DNA of 64,000 nt from Microvelia longipes. Its lineage: Eukaryota; Arthropoda; Insecta; Hemiptera; Veliidae. The notes under the pieces are model-generated. The model was not told where the DNA came from and did no database searches. It saw only the letters and a list, made by a program, of their open reading frames with translations. Positions within the stretch are counted from its first letter, which is position 1. Each line of letters starts with the position of its first letter. Of this stretch, positions 48,701 through 57,700 are shown piece after piece. Both the position numbers and the translations under genes were made by a program. The DNA lies in contig JACMZG010001914.1 of NCBI GenBank assembly GCA_018340805.1, forward strand, positions 12,254,667-12,318,666, given 5' to 3'.

Positions 48701-51700
48701 CTCACCAACCTTCATCCCTGAAATAGAAAAGAAGTCAAAAGATTATTTTTTAAACAAAAATAAACTTTTATAATTAAATTAACATTAATTAAAACTATAT
48801 TTAATTTAAAAATAATTACTATGCAATATTAGTGAGGAGTGATTCAAGAATTTTATTATACGAGCATTTGCTTAAATTTTGAAAATAATAAATAAGTTTA
48901 AAACATAAATACATTCTTACATAAAATAAAGAAAGAAACAAGGGAGGATTGATTACATAGGACCCTAAACCTTCCTAATATTAATTAATATAAACTTTGT
49001 ATGAAAGAAACAAAGTCTCTCCGCTGTTAGTTGTAGTTTATTGACAATTAAGAAGACTGGCTTTACTGTAGGCACTGATGATGGCCTCTTGTTAGGTTTA
49101 TAGCAATCTAATTTATTGTAAATAACAAATTGACTGAAAAAAGACTTTTTCGGTCTGTTTTACTTTTCTTCATTCATACTACTGTAGGTAATAAGGAAAA
49201 GTATTGTGTTTGCACAAAAATCCAAAACCAAGATTTTTTTTTATATTATCATGCAAATAATTTTTAATGCATATAATAAGATATAAGTAGTAGTAGTATA
49301 GTAAGTTTATACAAACCTGGAAGAGGCATGTGAGTCTCTTCGTCTCTAATTTGTACTATAAAAGGATGAACACCATGGCAAACATCATCAATATACATTT
49401 GAGCCATAACTACGGCATAATTAGCAGTCTGTCCTACTGAAAATTACATCCAAAGTTTACAAAAATGTGAAGTAACGTCTGTATTTAGAAACCATAATAA
49501 TAGGTAAGGTATGAGAAAGATGAGTATAGAATTGTTTCAAAAGAAAATAACATAATAATTAATCACTTCAATTTAACATTCATTTAATTATAACAATAAA
49601 CAGTTATGATGCTAAAATAATAGACGGTCTGGTTAATGGTAAAAAAAAGAAGATAGCGCTTGATATGATTTACCCTGACACGGTGGATAGTAGGATTAGC
49701 CCCTAGAGGAGTATTCCTTATATAGGTTCCGTACACGATAAAATAGAAAATATATTGAGAAAGAATAAAGTTAATGTGGCTTTCCTTAATTCACACTGCT
49801 TGCGTAGTCATGTTTTCAAATGTAAGAATATAGTGGACCTATTTGATAAGAATGGTGTTTACAGCCTTAAATGTGGTATCTGTGGTAGTACCTATGTAGG
49901 CCAAACGGGTAGAGCATTCCACACCAGAATTGCTGAGCATGGAGCACTCACATCAAGCAAGTTTTGGCAGAAGAAAATTACAGACAATGCGATAACCACG
50001 AGGTTGCTTATTGTAATTTTGATTCAAAAGGTAATTGTATGTCTGCACTAGAAAATCTTGAGATTTTGTGAAATGTGGAAGAAAATGGAGTGAAAGCCCT
50101 TAATAGGAAAAGGGAAAGTGGGGGAACATCCGTAGTTAGTAGTCTTATGGGTTTCCCCCTCACCCGCCAATCGGCTACATGACTAACTAAAGATTAAAAA
50201 GGTTATATTTACCGCAAGTTGAAGAAGGAATTGAAGAATCAGCTACTGTTGATATGTTGCCCCGCCTGCTGATGATGGCGTTACGCCATCATATATCGAC
50301 TGTAGCTGATTCTTCAATTTCTAACTAAAGGGTTTGATTAAAGTCTATTCTATTCTTCTACCAGTAATTTGTTTTATTTTATATTTTTTTTACTTTTTAA
50401 CATTTTTTTCATATTTTAACATTCTAACTTCCCTCATTTATATTTATTTTTTATAAGGTTAGTTTTTAGTAGTTTATTAGTTGATTTTCCTCTTTTTTAT
50501 GTTTCTTGGGTTAGGCACTGATGATGATCAAGAGATTGAAAGCCGGTTTTGTTTATAATAATAAACATTTTGAGGAGAGACTTTGGCGTTTTATTCAGCT
50601 TTTTATTGAATTGTATAAATCTCTTTCAACGCAGATTTTTGTCTAAAATGTTTACCATTACACTTCAACCTTACATCTAAACGTAAGAAAATAATAAGGT
50701 ATAGATTAATAAATAAAATTATTTTCAAATTATTGATATTGTTACTGAACCAGCAAATTCTAAAATAGTTTGTATAATGTTTTATTTTATTATTATTTCA
50801 TGAACCATTGTTTAAATCTTCAGAATACTGAAACACAAATTGAGTAGCCATTAAAAATAAAATGAATTATACAGTTACTGAACCAGCTTTAGTTCAACAA
50901 TAGTTTTTAATAATGCTTTAATTTATTATAATTTCGTAAACCACTGTTTATATTTTCCAGAAAACTGAAACACAAATTCAGTAGCCACAAACAAATTAAA
51001 ATGAAATAAAAAGAAATAGATTGAATACTTACAACCACCAGGCCACCATTTATAAGAACTTAGAGTTGGACTATTAAGGACAAACTCTTGAGTGGTTTTA
51101 TCATACTTGGCTGTTGTCTCTAAACCTCTTAAAAATGTACCATGGCCTAGCTCTGTCTGCAATATTAAAAATAGAATAATAATGTAAATATTAAGAGCCC
51201 TTAAAAATGATTTACAAAAATTATACAAATTAAAAAATTTTGGTGCAGGGGTCTACAATTTGGGCAAATTTTATTTGAAATACTTTCTAGCTTATTGATA
51301 CAAATTTTGCTTAATTTTTCGGTGTGTATGTGTCACAACTTGTTTTTTTATTTTTAAGTATCATCAAGTTAGAAGGTGTGACCTGGCTCAGAGTAGCAAA
51401 CCAAACAAGAGAATGGAAAAGAATGACCCAAGTTTACTACCAAGTATGGCTTACTCCCCCTTAAAAAATGAAGATATTCGAAATATAAACATGAAGAAAA
51501 AAGATTAATAATATAAAACATTATTTTAGTGAATCAAAATAAAGAAAAAAAATAATTATAGTATCATTTTTTATGCATAGTATTTAAAAAATAATATATT
51601 TTTTGTGTCTGTATTAATTATCTTGACTTCTTAATACAAAATCAATGAAAATAAAAAAAATTAAAACTTGAAGCTTTTGATAAATTATAAATAAATTATC

Positions 51701-54700
51701 CATAAAAATTGGAGAATAATTATAATAATAAACCCTCTTATAGAGGAACCACAGCATATGTTGATTTGCATGTTTTAAAAAAATAGAACAAATCATAAAA
51801 AAAAATTTTACTAGCAATAAATGGTTATTGTATTGTATCATCAAGTTAAAGTACCATTTTTAACTTTTTCAGTAGTAGCATGACAATTTGTTTTTTTTTA
51901 ATTATTTAAATAATTTGTTTCCGTAGATCATACACTACACAGCACAGCATTATTTGCACTCATTTGTAGCATAGTTTATACTACTTTTTAGCGCACTTTC
52001 TTTGAAAAAGTTGAAAATTAAAATACAAGTTGAGATGCTATTGCTCAGGTGATTAAATATTTACCAAAAATTAAGCCAAAATTGGATTGATAAGCTAAAA
52101 AACACTCATTTCAAAAAAAATTTGCCCGGTTTGCAGACCTCTGCACCAGAATTATTTAGAAGTTATAAACTTAAATACTGTAAACAAGACAATAAAAATA
52201 GTAAACTGCGTAGGCTTCCGCAGTTATTGTCATACTCAAGTTCAGTTTTATAGAGCATTCCATGATGATCTATAAAACCTGAAGATGCCTCCCATAGTTG
52301 AAGCGAAACTTCAGATTCTTCATCTACATTGATGCGGTTAACATTGGAAGACCTAAATCTTCAATAAAAATAGTGCTGGTACAAAAATATGAACCTGGGA
52401 ACCCTAGCTTTGAGAAGTCTTATTTATACCTCTAATACAGATTTTGGACACACTCGGGGTGCTTCCTTCCCCCTCCACACAAGCCATCTTATTAGCAAAT
52501 TTTTTCAAAGAAAAATTTTCTAAAAATAGAAGAAACTTTAACTTTTGCAAAAGTAATTTTTTTAGAGAATTCCTTTTGTTTTAGTTTTTTTTTAAATTTT
52601 ACTTTTTAGCTGAATGTAGTTTTCTACATTTAGCTAAAAAGTAATCCTATTAAAACTACATTCAGCTAAAAGGTAATCCCCAAAATAACTAGGTTCAGCT
52701 AAAAAGTAACCCCTGATAAATATATAATTAACCCCAATACCCGAATTGTATATTTCACCTGATAAGAATATTTTAGAAAAATTGGTATTATATTTTATAT
52801 TTAGCATGTTCATCATTTGGGTAAATTATAAATATTATTCAGTTACAAACCTGGGCGTAAGTTCCAATGATTTCACAGTTCCATGCTCTCATTAACCAGT
52901 ACGCTTGTTGTTCTGGAGAGGCATGACCAAGCAATGATGGTACGAATACAAAGAAATGAAGACCAATCGGGATACCTTGATCTGAGACAACCCCTGCTAC
53001 CATCCCTCCCATAACATTCCTAAAAATAAAGACGGAAAAATATTTAAAACAAATAAATCCTCTACCCAAACAAATATGCATGCACTATTTGCCTGACACA
53101 CACAAAGGTAAATCCTGTGTTTGAGTACTTTGCGTAGTAGTATTGATTTTAAACCTTGAGTAGTCGCACTGATTTTAACCCTAAATGTTACCAATTTTTT
53201 TAAAATTGTACATATTTATATATATATATATATATATATATTTGTGTGTTGTAAAAGCATAATTTTTAACTTTTTTGTTAAATACATACATTTATACTTT
53301 TGAACTTTAACTTTTGGTACATTTTTAACTAATGTCTACTAATCAGTTATGTAGAATTAGTTAAATAGTTTGATGTCGCTATTAGAAGTACGATAAATAC
53401 TCAATAGTAATAAAAAATTCAAACTAAAAAAGATAATAATAATTATTAAGATAAAAAAAGTAAATAATTAAAACACAATATGGAAATGAAATGATTCTAA
53501 GCAGACATACTTCACCATAACATACTTGTATAAATCAACAGTTGAAAACTCAGGATTGTCCAGTGAAAATTGTTTCATTTTCTTGAGAAACACAACAGAT
53601 TTTCTAACAGCCTCCTCATATCTTTCTGCATGACTCAGGTAATCCATAGGGACTTTGTCCAATAATTCTCCATCAGACAGAAAGTAGTCATCTATAAATA
53701 TGTAAACAAAAATAGGTAAGTAAGTTAAGTAAACGATGCTTAGTAGAAAGGAGAGTTGAAGCTCTTATGGATGGGCATGGGTCTCAACCCTAGGACCGGG
53801 AACAGCTCTCTATATTAATAAACTTCGTAGGTTTCTAGGGATATAGTAAAAAAGATTAACAGCATTGATAACACATAAAGATAACAGCATTGATGTGTTC
53901 ACCAATCTTGAATGCATCAATGCTGATGAAAAATTTGGTGTTTTACCTCCGCTGAGGGAGGATAGTGATAGTAATTAGGGAGAGGTGAGATCACTGAGAA
54001 AGTATGCCATTTTTGGGCCCTTTTTGCCAACTCCCTTAAGTGTTTTCCCTTATGAGTCCTAGTACATGCATTTTGCATCTTATCCACTAAAGAGCTGTGG
54101 CTTAACTATAAGTTTCTATGGCTAACTAGTTTGTGTTGTTTAACTAGAAACAACACTGCCCCCCCCCCACTGCCTAACTAAGCTTTCCTACTCTCAAACC
54201 AAAAAGCAGAAACATTTATATTTCATAAATGCTATTGTTAAGGGTCTTAAATTTTGCCTAAATCCAGGTTCATTTAGAATTAAGGCTTTTATGAGTACCG
54301 GACATTGCACAGGCTTGGAAGCATCGGCCTAACATCCCTTTCGAAAGACGGCACATGAAAGGATTTATATCCCTCCCATGAAAATCCTAGAGGCACTGAC
54401 CGGGATGAACCCAGACTATCTTAATGGCAGACACACATAGTTAGTGATAGTAATATGGGGAAATGGTAGTAACTACCAGGCAAGTAGGCCACGTGGTTGG
54501 GCCCTTTTTGCCAACTCCCTAAGATAGTGCTCTACTTCTTTTAATTTCAAGTGTAAGTATATTTCATCTAATCTAGACAGAAGAGCCGTGAATTTCTATG
54601 GTTCCTCACATGCTTTTCAAGCAATTATACGTATTTTCACTGACTTTTATAGTCTAGTGAAAACTGGGAACAACACGTGCTCTCACTGTTAAACCAAACC

Positions 54701-57700
54701 TCCATACACTTTAAACTACAAGGCAGAAACAGTATAGTATTATAATTAATCTACAATGAGGGTCCTAAATTTTGCCTATACCCAGTTTCATTTAGGGTAA
54801 AGGATCTTTAACGAGTACCTGGCAACGCACAGGCTCGAGACCACCGGCTTTATGCCCATTCTGAAGGACGTGGTATGCAGAATTTTTATCCCTCTCATAA
54901 AAATCCTAGAGGCCCGTGCTGGGATTGAACCAGGCACACATGCAAACCATTACACCACTGGAACGGACCCTTGCTCTGAGATGCATACTCAGGAATAGAA
55001 GACATCATAGATGAACATTCAATACTCAACAAAACTAAACTCAAACTATTCAGCAGCCTATCTTGTCTGCTGAGAAATATTTAAAAATCGGTTCAGGGAC
55101 ACCTTACAACTTCTTTTATCACATCAGATTTGCTATGCTCAGCCTTACTACTTTGGACTCACTTTGGTTGAATTGCTCAGAATATAAAAATCGTCAAATG
55201 TAATGCAGCACATCTTTGGACTTCCTCAGACAATAAATACATTCAATTTATTCCCAGCGATGACCCATCCAGGAGATGACTTCTAGATACAGCTTTACTT
55301 TTTGTATCTAATAAAAATTATGGATATACTTATTATTACATACTTGAACCAAATTTCAACTCGATTGGATTATTTTCCGACTTTTTACAATTTTTTTAAA
55401 AACATATACAAGTCATTCTAATAATAAGATAAAACTCAACTGATTGACACATTTTTTATGTTTTATAAATTTTTAAAATTTATGTTAAGTCATTATTGCG
55501 GGTTAATGACATCATAAAAAATATATTTCCAGATAGGACAACTAGACCTAATTTTTTGTTCTTAGTTTCAACTCTAGTGTAAATACGCTAGGAGCTCTGG
55601 TGATAACAGACACACACACATATAGACAGTCAACTTTGTGAAAACCTCTTAAGAGGTCTTAAAAAACCTAAAATGGATAATTCAAATAAAATACCGGTAA
55701 CAGATCTTTTTTGCAAACACAATACATTTTCCATATACCTACGATATAAATGAGGAAAAGTAAACCCAACAAGTAAATTTTTCTAAAGGAACTCTATAAC
55801 TTACTTATCATTTTCTTTTCTTGGGTTTTATCAGGTCCTCCATCAATCAAATTTGTAAGTTCAACTTTATTAAAAGTACATTTCTTTCGCTCGGCTGCTA
55901 AGTCAGGGTTGACCTTCATTGTTATCGTTGATTGATCTGATATTTTACTTTGTGTAGTTGAGACAGCTCGAACACTCTGCAAAAATAATGAAGGGTAAAA
56001 TTAAAGAATTTAAGAAAAAACTTAAAAAGAATTAACAATATAATATTTTTATAGCATTGTGTAAAATAGAAGAATAAAATAATTCTCAGATCATTGAACG
56101 ATAATAAGAATGTACATATAAGAGGATTTCATTTGTTAACCCAAGAATAAATGGTAAGAACAAAGATCATTAATATATCTTCGCCATTAAAAATACTGCA
56201 AGCTTTATAATTCTACCAGTAATTTAAATGATTCTATTGTCATTTTAATAAAGCACTAAAATGTAGTACTAAAATATAAATAAAAAGTTTTATACATGAT
56301 GAACAGTGTTACCTCAGGTCCAAGAGCACACACCATAAAATGAAAGTTAAATCCTAAAGGGTTTAAGATTCTTCTAAAAGGTTCATGTAATGATTTTATT
56401 TAACTGTAAAAATTAAATATTCACATGGCAGGAGTCCTGTTCATTTTGACAAATATAACATGGGCCTTAGGACCCTTGCTGCTTTAGTTTAGTTTTTTTA
56501 CATTATACTTGTTGTTTCATTATTATTTTTTATTACATGGTATTTAGCCAATATATCATGCGGGCAGCTTCATGGCAAGTAGTCTTATATATAATCCCTT
56601 AGGATGAGTATTTTTTTGTAAAACATGTTATACAAGCAAGATTTTAAAAGCAGACACCACAGTCATTCACTTCAAAATTCAGAAAGGTTAATCACAGCTA
56701 AGTAAGAACTCAATTTAAAAAATAATTCTGGCACTGTGGTCTGCCTTATTATTGGCTATTCCTCTAAAATTGCAGTGCACACCATTATTTGCACTATTTT
56801 AATGCTCAAATTGTTTCATGGTTGGTTTCTTTAAAGGTTTTAGCGCATTTCCTTTGAAAAAAATGTGTTACGTGTAGTGCTTGATAATTAAACCAGAACA
56901 TTAAGCAAAAAATGAATTGTTAAGCACGGAAACACGCCATTACAAAGGAAATTTGTCCGTCATGCGGACCACCATACCAGAATAAGTTTATAGTTATAGA
57001 CTTATATAATCTAAAAAAAAAATCTATATAAAATTATCGTCTCTACCAGAACCCATGTACAACCATGTCAAACCCATGTACCCTGGCTTTGGTATTGACT
57101 CCGGACCACTCTCATTCAACTCACAGGCCCAAAAATATGGATAATGACTCCCCACTTGAAATATGTTGTTTAGCAGCCATATTTTGTTTTCTGGTATTGA
57201 CCACCGTTTTTTTGACTTTTTGGTTACTTAAAATATCTACTTTGGACAGGATTTATTTGATTCAGCGCCCAAAAATACATAGAAAACGACATCCTACTTA
57301 AAATTTAATTGTCATCAACCATAATTTTGGTTTCCTCTAATTTACCATGGTTTTTTCAACATTTTGGTCACTTATAGTAGTCGTATCGACTTCAGATCGG
57401 ATTTATTCGATTCAGCACCCTATCCCATTGTCGAATTTCACCCAAAGGAAATTTGCTAAAAGGATAAAGTTTTCTTGATATTTATCGAGTTTGTATGATA
57501 TTTTTAATAATGGCTAAAACTCAAAGAATGTCGACTGTCATAATATTTTTTAAACAAACTCTCCGTGTTGTTTTATTTCTATCTGGAAAATAAAAAAAGT
57601 ATATTTTTATAGTTTGTATGAATTTCTGTCACACAATGTAGCCTTCATTAATAAAAGGTAATATACAAGGCAAACCACCTCTTACCACCTCTACGATTAC

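Noticed and set aside
57065..57301. 78-codon plus-strand frame with one hydrophobic segment
   Set aside because: Within ACOX intron 1, antisense, without a recognisable domain; surrounding imperfect repeats suggest element-derived sequence.
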